A stretch of 64,000 nucleotides of DNA from Streptomyces malaysiensis subsp. samsunensis (GCF_024519315.1 NZ_JANIIC010000053.1:1-64000), one strand, 5' to 3'. Positions 43,316 to 52,484 are shown, counted from the stretch's first letter. Notes: generated by a model not told the origin, from the letters alone. Program-made: numbers and translations.

Positions 43316-43420
43316 CCGGATTCCGGCATCGGGTTCCCATCCGCCCGCGTCCGTGGGAGGGCGCTCCGGCGGCCGGGTCCCTACCATCGAGGGCACGACG
43401 TTCCGATACGGGGAGGCATC

Positions 43421-44239
43421 GTGTCCACACCGACGGCGACGAAGACGGACGGATTCGCGGACGGCGGCGCCCGTGCGGCGGCCCGGGCCCGGTCCCTGAC
43501 CAAGGCGTACGGCAGCGGTGAGACCGCCGTGCTCGCGCTGGACGCGGTGGACGTGGAGATCGAACGGGGCAGGTTCACCGCCGTGATGGGCCCGTCCGGA
43601 TCCGGCAAGTCCACTCTGATGCACTGTCTGGCGGGCCTCGACACGGTCTCGTCGGGCCGGGCCTGGCTGGGCGACACCGAGATCACCGGTCTGGGCGACA
43701 AGGAGCTGACCCGGATCCGCCGTGACCGGATCGGCTTTATGTTCCAGTCGTTCAATCTGCTGCCCACGCTCAACGCGGCCGAGAACATCACCCTGCCCAT
43801 GGACATCGCGGGCCATAGGCCCGATCCGGAGTGGCTGGACCGGGTCATCGACACCCTCGGGCTGCGGGACCGGCTGCGGCACCGGCCCGCCCAGCTGTCC
43901 GGCGGGCAGCAGCAGCGGGTGGCGTGTGCCCGGGCGCTCGTCTCCCGCCCCGAGCTGATCTTCGCGGACGAGCCCACCGGCAACCTGGACTCCCGCGCGG
44001 GCCTGGAGGTGCTGCGCTTCCTGCGGGAGGCCGTCGACGAACTGGGCCAGACGGTCGTCATGGTCACCCACGACCCGAGCGCCGCAGCCCACTCCGATCT
44101 GGTGCTCTTCCTCGCCGACGGCCGGATCGTGGACCGGATGGAGCGGCCCACGGCCGAGGCGGTGCTGGAGCGGATGCATATCTTCGCGGCCGCCGCCACG
44201 CCGCCGGGGACCGACCCGGCCCCCGAGCCGCTGAACTGA
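43421..44239 (+). CDS. ABC transporter ATP-binding protein, MacB/LolD type, no permease adjacent
   Basis: 272 aa. Walker A is GPSGSGKST (57-65), the signature LSGGQQQRVACAR (159-171), Walker B LIFADEPTGNLDSR, and the switch His VTHDPSAAAH. The TGNLDS element marks the MacB/LolD/FtsE group. Its usual partner, a FtsX-like MacB permease, should follow; instead an oxidoreductase gene lies 105 bp downstream. It could act with a permease encoded elsewhere or be a remnant of a lost operon. The first 20 residues are a Thr/Ala-rich extension. Confidence 0.93.
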   Translation: MSTPTATKTDGFADGGARAAARARSLTKAYGSGETAVLALDAVDVEIERGRFTAVMGPSGSGKSTLMHCLAGLDTVSSGRAWLGDTEITGLGDKELTRIRRDRIGFMFQSFNLLPTLNAAENITLPMDIAGHRPDPEWLDRVIDTLGLRDRLRHRPAQLSGGQQQRVACARALVSRPELIFADEPTGNLDSRAGLEVLRFLREAVDELGQTVVMVTHDPSAAAHSDLVLFLADGRIVDRMERPTAEAVLERMHIFAAAATPPGTDPAPEPLN

Positions 44240-44344
44240 GCCGGAGCCCTACGACAGCTTGGTGCCCTTCCGGCGGAGCGCTGAACGGCCCCGAACGGGG
44301 CCGAACTCCGATACGTTCGCGGTATCCGCGATCAAGGAGGGCTC

Positions 44345-45262
44345 ATGGCAAGGCCGTTCCGTTTCGGAGTCAATCTGCTCACCCTTGAATCGGCCGGGGC
44401 ATGGCGCGAGAAGTGCCGCCACGCCGAGCAGCTCGGCTATGACGTACTGCTGGTCCCCGACCACCTCGGCAACCCCGCGCCGTTCCCGGCGCTGGTCACC
44501 GCCGCCGAGGTGACCGAGCGCCCCCGGCTGGGCACCTTCGTGCTCAACGCCGGCTTCTGGAACCCCGCACTGCTCGCCCGGGAGGTGGCCACCTGCGACG
44601 CGCTCACCGACGGCCGGCTGGAGCTCGGCCTGGGCGCCGGCTATGTCAAGGCCGAGCATGACAGCGCCGGGCTGCCCTTCGGTTCACCACGGGAGCGGGT
44701 GGACCATCTGACACATACCGTGACCGAGTTGGAGCGTCTGCTGACCGATTCCGAGCACCGGCCGCGGCCCGTTCAGTCGCCGCGCCCACCGCTGCTGCTC
44801 GGCGGCAACGGCGACCGGATGCTGCGGCTGGCCGCGCGCCACGCCGACATCGCGGCCTTCACCGGGGCGGTGCAGGCTCCGGGCAAACCGCAGGGCGCCC
44901 TCCAGCTGATCAGCCCCGAGGCGCTGGAGGGCCGGACCGCCGCCTTCCGCGGCTTCGCCGCCGAAGCGGGGAAGGCGCAGGCGGCCGATGGGGCCGGGGA
45001 GGCCATCGAGCTGAACTACCTCATCCAGATGGTCGGGCCCACCGACGACCGGCGCGCCAAGGTGCGTGAGCTGGCCGCCTACGCACCGGACCTCACCGAG
45101 GACGAGCTGCTGGAGCACCCCGCGCTGCTGCTGGGCGACGCCAAGGAGATGGCGGAGCAGCTGCGGGCCCACCGCGAGCGGTTCGGCTTCTCGTACATCA
45201 CCGTGCTGGAGCACAACATGGCGGCGCTCGGCCCGGTGATCGAGGAGCTGCACGGCAGCTGA
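44345..45262 (+). CDS. LLM class F420-dependent oxidoreductase
   Basis: 305 aa TIM-barrel flavin/F420 family protein. Characteristic segments: FRFGVNLLTLESAGAWREKCRHAEQLGYDVLLVPDHLGNPAPFPAL, RLGTFVLNAGFWNPALLAREVATCDALTDGRLELGLGAG and PPLLLGGNGDRMLRLAARHADI. The GLGAGYVKAEHD run fits the TIGR03621-type F420 proteins. ATG preceded by AAGGAGGG. It oxidises or reduces an unknown substrate with F420. Monocistronic. Confidence 0.92.
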   Translation: MARPFRFGVNLLTLESAGAWREKCRHAEQLGYDVLLVPDHLGNPAPFPALVTAAEVTERPRLGTFVLNAGFWNPALLAREVATCDALTDGRLELGLGAGYVKAEHDSAGLPFGSPRERVDHLTHTVTELERLLTDSEHRPRPVQSPRPPLLLGGNGDRMLRLAARHADIAAFTGAVQAPGKPQGALQLISPEALEGRTAAFRGFAAEAGKAQAADGAGEAIELNYLIQMVGPTDDRRAKVRELAAYAPDLTEDELLEHPALLLGDAKEMAEQLRAHRERFGFSYITVLEHNMAALGPVIEELHGS

Positions 45263-45313
45263 CCCGGCGGAATTCCATCGACGCCGCGGTCCGCCCGATG
45301 ATGGGATGCGGCA

Positions 45314-45739
45314 ATGGACGACCTTCGGATACGGACCGCGGCCCCCGCCGACCTCGACACCGTGCTCGCCTTCTGGGAGGAGGCGGCGGAGGGCACCAGC
45401 ATCAGCGACGACCAGGACGGGGTGGCCCGGCTGCTCGACCGCGACCCGGAGTCGCTGCTGCTGGCCGAGCGGGACGGGGAACTGGCCGGAACCGTGATCG
45501 CCGGTTTCGACGGCTGGCGCTGCCATCTGTACCGGCTGGCCGTCCACCCCGGACACCGCCGCCGGGGCGTGGCGACGGCCCTTCTGGCGGCGGCCGAGGA
45601 GCGGTTCACGGCCCTGGGCGGACGGCGCGGGGACGCGATGGTACTCAACGAGAACGAGCCCGCCCACCGTGCGTGGGGCGCGGCGGGCTATGCGCGCCAG
45701 CCGCAGTGGAGCCGCTGGGTCAAGCCGCTGCGACCCTGA
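45314..45739 (+). CDS. GNAT family N-acetyltransferase
   Basis: 141 aa. It has the acetyl-CoA motif VHPGHRRRGVATALLAAAEERF, preceded by LYRLAV. The C-terminal segment NENEPAHRAWGAAGYARQPQWSRWVKPL completes the fold. Possible substrate classes include small amines, aminoglycoside-like compounds or protein N-termini; none is indicated. It lies 51 bp after the LLM gene. Confidence 0.88.
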   Translation: MDDLRIRTAAPADLDTVLAFWEEAAEGTSISDDQDGVARLLDRDPESLLLAERDGELAGTVIAGFDGWRCHLYRLAVHPGHRRRGVATALLAAAEERFTALGGRRGDAMVLNENEPAHRAWGAAGYARQPQWSRWVKPLRP

Positions 45740-45865
45740 CGCCCGCGAGGGTCCCGGGGCCGCGCCCCCGACGCACGCAGCCGTCCCCGGGCCGCGCTCC
45801 TGACGTCCGCGGCCGTCCCGGGCGCGGCCGCGCGGGGCCTTTTAGCATGGGACGGAGGTGAACCG

Positions 45866-47239
45866 ATGATCGAAGTCCTCCTCCTGGCCGTGGCGCTCCT
45901 GCTGGCGGTGGCCTGTGGCGCCTTCGTCGCCGCGGAGTTCTCGCTGACCACGGTCGAGCGCAGCGAGCTGGAGCTGGCGGCCGGGCGCGGGGAGCGCGGT
46001 GCGGCCGGGGCGCTGAAGGCCGTACGGAGCCTCACCTACCAGCTCTCCGGCGCCCAGCTCGGCATCACCGTCACCAACCTGGTCGTGGGCATGCTCGCCG
46101 AGCCGTCCGTCGCGGCCCTGCTGGCCGGGCCGCTCACCGCCATCGGCGTACCCCCCTCGGCCGTCCATTCGGCCGCGCTGGTGCTCGGCACCTTCCTGTC
46201 GACGGTCGTGCTGATGGTCGTCGGCGAGCTGGTGCCCAAGAACTGGGCGATCTCCCGGCCGCTGCCGGTCGCCAAGGCCGTCGCCACCCCGCAGCGCGTC
46301 TTCAGCTCCGTCTTCCGCCCGCTGATCAGCCATCTCAACAACACCGCCAACCGCACCGTGCGCCGGATGGGCCTGGAGCCCGCCGAGGAGCTGGCCTCCG
46401 CGCGCGGTCCGCAGGAGCTGATCGCCCTCGCCCGCCACTCCGCCAAGGAGGGCGCGCTGGCGAAGGACACCGCCGAACTGTTCGTCCGCACCCTCAACCT
46501 CGCCGAGCTCACCGCGCAGAACGTGATGACCCCGAGGGTGCGGGTGGTGGCGCTGGACGTACGGGCCACCGCCGAGGACGTCGCCAACGCGACCCGCGCC
46601 ACCGGGCTGTCCCGCTTCCCCGTCTACGAGGGCAGCTTGGACAGCGTCGCCGGCCTCGTCCACATCAAGGACGTCCTGGCGGTCCCCGCCGAGGAGCGGC
46701 CCCGCCGCCCGGTGTCCGATGTGATGCGCGAAGCGGTGTTCGTCCCGGAGCCGCTCACCGTGGACCGGCTGCTGGACCGGATCTCGGCCCAGCGCAGCAT
46801 GGCCGTGGTCATCGACGAGTACGGCGGCACGGCCGGGGTGGTCACCCTGGAGGACATCGTCGAGGAGGTGGTCGGCGAGGTCCGCGACGAGCACGATCCG
46901 CAGGAGACCCCCCATCTGATCCCGATGGGCCGGGACGCCGAGGGCCATACGCTGTACGACGCGGACGGCGCGGCCCGTATCGATCAGCTGAAGCGCATCG
47001 GGCTGCGGGTGCCCCCGGGCCCGTACGAGACCCTGGCCGGGCTGATCGCCGCCGAGCTGGGCCGGATCCCGACCGTCGGCGACACCGTCGAGCCGGCGGG
47101 CTGGTCCGTGGAGGTGCGGAAGGTGATCAGCCACCGGGCGGCCCGGGTACGGCTGCGGGCGCCGCTGCCCGGTGCGGGCGGCGAAGGGGGCGACGGTGAC
47201 GGCGGGGTGCACGGCGCCGAGGGGGCGGCGGGCCGATGA
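45866..47239 (+). CDS. CNNM/CBS-domain membrane protein (CorC/HlyC-type), full length
   Basis: 457 aa. An N-terminal CNNM transmembrane domain (segments LLLAVALLLAVACGAFVAAEF, ITVTNLVVGMLAE, LVLGTFLSTVVLMVVGEL) contains the typical GELVPKN. Two CBS domains follow (SRFPVYEGSLDSVAGLVHIKDVL and MAVVIDEYGGTAGVVTLEDIVEEVVGEV) and a CorC_HlyC transporter-associated domain. The family is linked to Mg2+/Co2+ efflux. It overlaps the next gene of the same family (ATGA), suggesting a heteromeric pair. Confidence 0.92.
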   Translation: MIEVLLLAVALLLAVACGAFVAAEFSLTTVERSELELAAGRGERGAAGALKAVRSLTYQLSGAQLGITVTNLVVGMLAEPSVAALLAGPLTAIGVPPSAVHSAALVLGTFLSTVVLMVVGELVPKNWAISRPLPVAKAVATPQRVFSSVFRPLISHLNNTANRTVRRMGLEPAEELASARGPQELIALARHSAKEGALAKDTAELFVRTLNLAELTAQNVMTPRVRVVALDVRATAEDVANATRATGLSRFPVYEGSLDSVAGLVHIKDVLAVPAEERPRRPVSDVMREAVFVPEPLTVDRLLDRISAQRSMAVVIDEYGGTAGVVTLEDIVEEVVGEVRDEHDPQETPHLIPMGRDAEGHTLYDADGAARIDQLKRIGLRVPPGPYETLAGLIAAELGRIPTVGDTVEPAGWSVEVRKVISHRAARVRLRAPLPGAGGEGGDGDGGVHGAEGAAGR

Positions 47240-48240
47240 CCGTTCTCCAGCTGCTGATCGGCCTGCTGACGCTGGTCCTCAACGCCTTCTTCGTGGGGGC
47301 GGAGTTCGCCCTGATCTCGGTCCGCCGCAGCCAGATCGAACCGCGTGCCCAGCAGGGCGACCGGCGGGCGCGGTCCGTGCTGTGGGCTCTGGAGCACCTC
47401 TCCGCGCTGCTGGCCGCGGCCCAGCTCGGGATCACGCTGTGCACGCTGGTGCTGGGCGCCGTCGCGGAACCGGCCATCGCGCATCTGCTGGAGCCCTTCT
47501 TCCATCTGGTGGGCCTGCCGCTGGGTCTTGTGCACCCGATCTCGTTCGTGATCGCGCTGTCCCTGGCCACGTATCTGCACATGCTCTTCGGCGAGATGGT
47601 GCCGAAGAACGTGGCGCTGGCCGAGCCGGTGCGCACCGTGCTGCTGATCGGCCCGCCCCTGGTCGCCCTCGCCCGCGCCCTGCGCCCGGTGATCTTCGGC
47701 GTGAACGCCCTGGCGAACGGGTTGCTGAAGCTGTTGCGCGTGGAGCCCAAGGGCGAGGTCGCGGCGACCTTCTCCGATGCCGAGCTGGCCCGGATCGTCT
47801 CGGACTCCAGCGAGGCCGGACTGCTGGACGACCGCGCCACCGAGCGGCTACGGGACGCCCTGGAGCTGGGCCGACGGCGGGTGCGGGATGTGGTGCTGCC
47901 CATGGACCGGGTGGTCAGGGCGCGGCTCGGGGTGACCCCGGATGAGCTGGAGCGGCTGGCGGCGCGGACCGGCTTCTCACGGTTCCCGGTGGTCGACGAC
48001 TCCGGGCGGATCATGGGCTATCTGCATGTGAAGGACGCGCTGGACGCCCGGCCCCGGGATGTGCCGTTCCGCCCCGATCAGCTGCGGCCGATCCCCCGGG
48101 TGCGGTCCCATACGCCGCTGGACGACGTGCTCAGCGCGATGCGCGACAGCCGCACCCACCTCGCGGCCGTCATCGCCGCGGACGGCCGGCTGGAGGGGCT
48201 GGTGACCATGGAGGACGTACTGCGCGAGCTGGTCGCCTGA
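47236..48240 (+). CDS. CNNM/CBS-domain membrane protein, shorter partner
   Basis: 334 aa. It has the same CNNM region (QLLIGLLTLVLNAFFVGAEFAL, YLHMLFGEMVPKNVALAEP) and two CBS domains, but ends after the second (HLAAVIAADGRLEGLVTMEDVLRELVA). It lacks the CorC_HlyC domain of its partner. Its ATG overlaps the stop of the full-length gene, so the two are co-translated and probably assemble together as an ion transporter. Confidence 0.92.
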   Translation: MTVLQLLIGLLTLVLNAFFVGAEFALISVRRSQIEPRAQQGDRRARSVLWALEHLSALLAAAQLGITLCTLVLGAVAEPAIAHLLEPFFHLVGLPLGLVHPISFVIALSLATYLHMLFGEMVPKNVALAEPVRTVLLIGPPLVALARALRPVIFGVNALANGLLKLLRVEPKGEVAATFSDAELARIVSDSSEAGLLDDRATERLRDALELGRRRVRDVVLPMDRVVRARLGVTPDELERLAARTGFSRFPVVDDSGRIMGYLHVKDALDARPRDVPFRPDQLRPIPRVRSHTPLDDVLSAMRDSRTHLAAVIAADGRLEGLVTMEDVLRELVA

Positions 48241-48260
48241 CCGCTCCCGCCCGCGCCCGG

Positions 48261-48515
48261 TCACTCCTCGGTGCGTCTGGACTCATGGGCGATGATGCAC
48301 GCCTGCCAGTGGGCCAGCGCCTCATCCCGTCCGCCGCCACCCTCCTCCGCCACCGCCACCAGCGCATGGGCGGCCATCGCGGCGAGCCGCACCGCGACCC
48401 GGCACACATCGCGCGTCTCCAGCGGCTCCAGGAGGGCGGCGGCGCCCTCCCCGTCGTCGGCGAGCGCGGCGGCGACGATGGCCATGGTCGTACGGTCGCA
48501 TTCGAAGGCATCCAC
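48261..48515 (-). CDS. Small conserved hypothetical protein
   Basis: 84 aa from a GTG at 48515 (VDAFECDRTTMAIVAAALADDGEGAAALLEPLETRDVC). It is largely helical and Ala-rich, with RVAVRLAAMAAHALVAVAEEG and a Trp/His-containing ALAHWQACIIAHE end. No known domain is recognised. It has no clear ribosome site; the start is uncertain. The composition fits a real protein of this genome. Convergent with the CNNM pair. Confidence 0.5.
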   Translation of the reverse strand: MDAFECDRTTMAIVAAALADDGEGAAALLEPLETRDVCRVAVRLAAMAAHALVAVAEEGGGGRDEALAHWQACIIAHESRRTEE

Positions 48516-48633
48516 GCCGACCAGACTGCCCCGCCGCGCCCCGCGTGGAACCCGCTGCGGTCCAAGCGGTCGAACCGGGGCCCCGGCCGGACGGCCGGGC
48601 GATCCCCGTCGGCGCGAGCCCAGCGGGCGGGAC

Positions 48634-48852
48634 TCAGCGGCGGGGACCGGGGCCGGGCGGGGCGGCCATGGGGTCGTAGCGGAAGACCACGTGTTCCACC
48701 CGTCCGATGACCTTGGTGCGGTTCGTCCGCCGGTACAGCTCCGGTGGCCGGAAGATGTTGTCGTCGAAGATGTCCGCGCCGGGCTCCACATTCCAGCTGG
48801 CGGTCGTCCCGTTCCGCGCTCCGCCCTCGAAGTAGATGTGGGTCATCGCCAT
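48634..48852 (-). CDS. Small hypothetical protein, 72 aa
   Basis: The frame MAMTHIYFEGGARNGTTASW followed by NVEPGADIFDDNIFRPPELYRRTNRTKVIGRVEHVVFRYDP has a clearly protein-like composition, with aromatic and acidic residues spaced as in a folded domain. Another ATG at 48846 or 48861 is possible. It ends with a Pro/Gly/Arg tail. It is divergent from the SGNH hydrolase. No family recognised with confidence. Confidence 0.6.
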   Translation of the reverse strand: MAMTHIYFEGGARNGTTASWNVEPGADIFDDNIFRPPELYRRTNRTKVIGRVEHVVFRYDPMAAPPGPGPRR

Positions 48853-48918
48853 GCGGCTCATCATGCTCGTGCTGGGCGGTCCACGCAGCCCGCACACCGG
48901 GATAAGATCGCCCAAGCC

Positions 48919-49689
48919 ATGCAGACGAACATCACCTACAGCAGCTTTGTCGCGATCGGCGACTCCTTCACCGAGGGCATGTCGGACGAGCTTCCCGACG
49001 GCACCTACCGGGGCTGGGCGGATCTCCTCGCCGGCCGGCTCGCGGCCCGCGACCCCGGCTTCCGCTACGCCAACCTCGCGGTCCGCGGCAAGCTCATCGG
49101 ACAGATCGTCGAGGAGCAGACGGGCCCGGCGGCGGCCATGGGCGCCGATCTGGTGACCCTGGTCGGCGGGCTGAACGATGTACTGCGGCCGAAGTGCGAT
49201 GTGGGCCGGGTGTGCGAACTGCTGGGCGAGGCCGCCGAGCGGCTGGCGCCCACCTGCAAGCGGCTGGTGCTGATGCGCAGCCCGGGGCGTCGCGGACCGG
49301 TGTTCGAGCGATTCCTGCCACGGATAGAGCAGCTGTTCTCGTTCATCGACGAGCTGGGCGCGCGGCATGACGCGACCGTCGTGGACGTGTACGCCTCCGA
49401 GCCCGTCGGGGACCCCCGTATGTGGGCCGAGGACCGGCTGCATCTGAACGCCGAGGGACACCGGCGGGTCGCCGAGGCCGTCTGGCAGGCGCTGGGGTAC
49501 GAGCCGGAGGAGGACTGGAACGCGCCCCTGCCGCCCGCGGTGCCCGTCGGGTGGCTGTCCCGCCGCACCTCGGATGTGCGGTTCGCCCGCCAGCACCTCG
49601 GGCCGTGGATCGGCAGGCGGCTGACCGGCCGCTCCTCGGGCGACGGCCGCCCGCCCAAGCGCGCCGAGCTGCTGCCGTACGAGGGCTGA
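48919..49689 (+). CDS. SGNH/GDSL family hydrolase
   Basis: 256 aa. The GDSL-like block is FVAIGDSFTEGM with nucleophile Ser16 (approx.), block III is LVTLVGGLNDVLR (GxND), and the C-terminal catalytic Asp/His pair is WAEDRLHLNAEGH. These are esterases/lipases of an SGNH fold. No signal peptide is seen, so it is likely cytoplasmic. Common in Streptomyces directly upstream of purB-type genes. Confidence 0.92.
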   Translation: MQTNITYSSFVAIGDSFTEGMSDELPDGTYRGWADLLAGRLAARDPGFRYANLAVRGKLIGQIVEEQTGPAAAMGADLVTLVGGLNDVLRPKCDVGRVCELLGEAAERLAPTCKRLVLMRSPGRRGPVFERFLPRIEQLFSFIDELGARHDATVVDVYASEPVGDPRMWAEDRLHLNAEGHRRVAEAVWQALGYEPEEDWNAPLPPAVPVGWLSRRTSDVRFARQHLGPWIGRRLTGRSSGDGRPPKRAELLPYEG

Positions 49690-49783
49690 TCCGCAAGGCC
49701 CCGCGCCCCGGACCTTTCCGCACGGTCCGCCTTGCCGTTCCCCGGGTCCCTCGGCCACCGGTCTGGCCTGCGCGGACGGCCAG

Positions 49784-49789
49784 TAGACT
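49784..49789 (+). promoter_or_regulatory. -10 element of a leaderless purB promoter
   Basis: TAGACT ends 8 bp before the GTG start of purB, so transcription should begin at or near the first base of the start codon. No Shine-Dalgarno sequence precedes the start. No strong -35 is visible at 17-18 bp. Confidence 0.7.
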
Positions 49790-49797
49790 CTGTGCAC

Positions 49798-51231
49798 GTG
49801 ACTGGTAAGCCGCGCATTCCGAACGTCCTGGCCAACCGCTACGCCTCCACGGAGCTGGCCGTCCTGTGGTCTCCCGAGTACAAGGTGACGCTGGAGCGGC
49901 GGCTGTGGCTCGCCGTGCTCCGCGCCCAGAAGGACCTCGGAATCGAGGTGCCGGACGCCGCCCTCGCCGACTACGAGCGGGTCCTGGAGATCGTCGACCT
50001 GGCCTCGATCGCCGAGCGCGAGAAGGTCACCCGGCACGATGTGAAGGCCCGCATCGAGGAGTTCAACGCCCTCGCCGGCCATGAGCACGTCCACAAGGGC
50101 ATGACCTCCCGCGATCTCACCGAGAACGTGGAGCAGCTCCAGATCCGGCTCTCCCTTGAGCTGGTGCGGGACCGTACGGTCGCGGTGCTGGCCCGGCTCG
50201 GCAAGCTGGCCGCCGAGCACGCCGAGCTGGTGATGGCCGGTCGCTCGCACAATGTCGCGGCGCAGGCCACCACGCTCGGCAAGCGGTTCGCCACCGCGGC
50301 GGACGAGCTGCTGGTGGCGTACGGACGGCTGGAGAACCTGCTGGGCCGCTATCCGCTGCGGGGCATCAAGGGCCCCGTCGGCACGGCGCAGGACATGCTG
50401 GATCTGCTCGGTGGAGATGCGGAGAAGCTGGCCGAGCTGGAGCGGCGGATCGCCACCCATCTCGGTTTCGCGCGGGAGTTCACCTCCGTCGGCCAGGTCT
50501 ATCCGCGCTCGCTCGACTACGACGTGGTCACCACCCTGGTGCAGCTGGCCGCGGCCCCGTCCTCGCTGGCCAAGACCATCCGGCTGATGGCCGGACACGA
50601 GCTGGTGACCGAGGGCTTCAAGCCCGGCCAGGTCGGCTCCTCCGCGATGCCGCACAAGATGAACACCCGCTCGTGCGAGCGTGTGAACGGCCTCGCGGTG
50701 ATCCTGCGCGGCTATGCCTCGATGACCGGCGAGCTGGCGGGCGACCAGTGGAACGAGGGCGATGTCTCCTGCTCGGTGGTGCGCCGGGTCGCGCTGCCGG
50801 ACGCGTTCTTCGCCTTCGACGGGCTGTTGGAGACCTTCCTGACCGTGCTCGACGAGTTCGGCGCGTTCCCCGCCGTCATCGCCCGTGAGCTGGACCGCTA
50901 TCTGCCCTTCCTCGCCACGACGAAGGTGCTCATGGGCGCAGTGCGCGCCGGGGTGGGCCGCGAGGTCGCCCATGAGGCGATCAAGGAGAACGCGGTGGCC
51001 GCGGCACTGGCCATGCGCGAGCGCGGCGCCGAGCGCAACGAACTGCTCGACTCGCTCGCCGCCGATGAGCGGATCCCGCTGGACCGGGCCGGTCTTGACG
51101 CGCTGATGGGCGACAAGCTCTCCTTCACGGGCGCGGCCGCGGCCCAGGTGAACGCGGTGGTCTCCCGGATCGAGGAGATCGTCAAAGAGCGTCCCGAGGC
51201 CGCCGCCTACACCCCCGGCTCGATCCTCTGA
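49798..51231 (+). CDS. purB: Adenylosuccinate lyase
   Basis: 477 aa. The fumarase/aspartase signature is GSSAMPHKMN (280-289). Other catalytic parts: HDVKARIEEF, HKGMTSRDLTEN, and AGRSHNVAAQATTLGKR. It catalyses two purine steps (SAICAR to AICAR, and adenylosuccinate to AMP). The GTG at 49798 is chosen because of the TAGACT 8 bp upstream (leaderless). It is followed after 8 bp by mug, an operon spacing. Confidence 0.96.
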   Translation: MTGKPRIPNVLANRYASTELAVLWSPEYKVTLERRLWLAVLRAQKDLGIEVPDAALADYERVLEIVDLASIAEREKVTRHDVKARIEEFNALAGHEHVHKGMTSRDLTENVEQLQIRLSLELVRDRTVAVLARLGKLAAEHAELVMAGRSHNVAAQATTLGKRFATAADELLVAYGRLENLLGRYPLRGIKGPVGTAQDMLDLLGGDAEKLAELERRIATHLGFAREFTSVGQVYPRSLDYDVVTTLVQLAAAPSSLAKTIRLMAGHELVTEGFKPGQVGSSAMPHKMNTRSCERVNGLAVILRGYASMTGELAGDQWNEGDVSCSVVRRVALPDAFFAFDGLLETFLTVLDEFGAFPAVIARELDRYLPFLATTKVLMGAVRAGVGREVAHEAIKENAVAAALAMRERGAERNELLDSLAADERIPLDRAGLDALMGDKLSFTGAAAAQVNAVVSRIEEIVKERPEAAAYTPGSIL

Positions 51232-51239
51232 CGCCGGCG

Positions 51240-51782
51240 ATGACCCCCGCCGAACTCGAGGCCGCCCGCGACCGCCTCGTCCCCGATGTGGTCGCGGACG
51301 GTCTGCGGGTCCTCTTCTGCGGTATCAACCCCGGCCTGATGACCGCCGCCACCGGCCACCACTTCGCCCGCCCCGGCAACCGCTTCTGGCCCACCCTCCA
51401 CGCCTCGGGCTTCACCCCGCGGCAGCTGCACCCGTCCGAACAGTCGGAGCTGGTGCGCTACGGGCTGGGCATCACCAACGTGGTGGCACGCGCCAGCGCC
51501 CGCGCCGATGAGCTGAGCGACGAGGAGTACCGGGAGGGCGGCCGGATCCTGGAGGAGAAGGTGCTCCGGCTGCGGCCGCGCTGGCTGGCGGTGGCGGGGG
51601 TCACCGCCTACCGGGTCGCGTTCGGCGACAAGAAGGCGAAGATCGGGCCGCAGACGAGGACCATAGGCGACACCCGAATCTGGGCCCTGCCCAATCCGAG
51701 CGGCCTCAACGCGCACTGGACACTGACGACGATGGCGCAGGAGTACGCCCGCCTGCGCACCGCCGCCGAGGCGGACGGCTAG
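51240..51782 (+). CDS. mug: G/U mismatch-specific DNA glycosylase
   Basis: 180 aa Mug/TDG superfamily uracil-DNA glycosylase. The active-site motif is FCGINPGLMTAATG (with Asn29/Pro) and the C-terminal NPSGLNAHW. It removes U or T from G:U/G:T mismatches and cytosine adducts. It lies 8 bp after purB and is presumably co-transcribed. Confidence 0.94.
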   Translation: MTPAELEAARDRLVPDVVADGLRVLFCGINPGLMTAATGHHFARPGNRFWPTLHASGFTPRQLHPSEQSELVRYGLGITNVVARASARADELSDEEYREGGRILEEKVLRLRPRWLAVAGVTAYRVAFGDKKAKIGPQTRTIGDTRIWALPNPSGLNAHWTLTTMAQEYARLRTAAEADG

Positions 51783-51835
51783 CCGCACGCCGGGGACTCA
51801 TCCGGCGTGCGCAGCCGCTCGCGGCGGCAGGGGGT

Positions 51836-52369
51836 TTACCCGATCCAGCCGGTGGCGGCCACCACCTCATGCGCGATATCCACGACAGCCCGCCCGTCCG
51901 TAGCGACCCTCAACGCGTCCGCAGGGGTCCGCTGATCCAGCAACCGCGCCTTGCGCGTGCTGCTCTCCCACTCCTTCTCCAGCTCCGAGCCGAGTTCCCG
52001 GCGCTCCAGCCGTGCACGGGTAGTGGCGTCGGTGGCCGTGAGCAGAACCCTCACGATCCGCACCCGGCCGCCCATGGCCCGCTCGAACATCCCGGTCGCC
52101 TCGGGCACCACGCTCAGCGTGTTCGTGTAGATCAAACGCCGGTAACCGCGCCGGGCGTAGTTCGCCCACACCGCGGTCACATTGCTCTCAGTGATCTCCG
52201 CACGGTGCGGATCTCCCTCCGGAGCCGGATGCACCTGCCCCATGAAGTCACCGTCGATGACCGCGTGAGGAACCGCCGCGCCCCGCAGCAACGCCGAAAC
52301 CTCCCACCCCACACTGGTCTTGCCGACCCCGGCCCGTCCTCCGATGAGCAGCACCTCGGCATCGTCCAT
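51836..52369 (-). CDS. P-loop ATP-binding (kinase-like) protein
   Basis: 177 aa from the ATG at 52369 (MDDAEVLLIGGRAGVGKTSVGWEVS). The in-frame ATG at 52390 would add seven residues without a ribosome site. Walker A is GGRAGVGKTS, followed by VIDGDFMGQVHPAP, typical of small AAA_33/AAA_18 nucleotide kinases. A LRRE/ARLERRELGSE basic stretch fits the lid. Substrate unknown; it may phosphorylate a nucleoside or small molecule. Convergent with mug. Confidence 0.87.
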   Translation of the reverse strand: MDDAEVLLIGGRAGVGKTSVGWEVSALLRGAAVPHAVIDGDFMGQVHPAPEGDPHRAEITESNVTAVWANYARRGYRRLIYTNTLSVVPEATGMFERAMGGRVRIVRVLLTATDATTRARLERRELGSELEKEWESSTRKARLLDQRTPADALRVATDGRAVVDIAHEVVAATGWIG

Positions 52370-52484
52370 GGCAGCAGCCTGGCAGCTCATCTCCGTCTCG
52401 TGCGATCGAATATCGATCAGCCAAGATCGCGCTCTACGGCTGGAGTACTAGGCAGGCACGCCGGGAGTGATGGGAGGAGGGGCG

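Noticed and set aside
48634..50973. Very long minus-strand frame across the SGNH hydrolase and purB
   Set aside because: Most is antisense to well-identified genes. Only its last 72 codons look like a real protein and are annotated as such.
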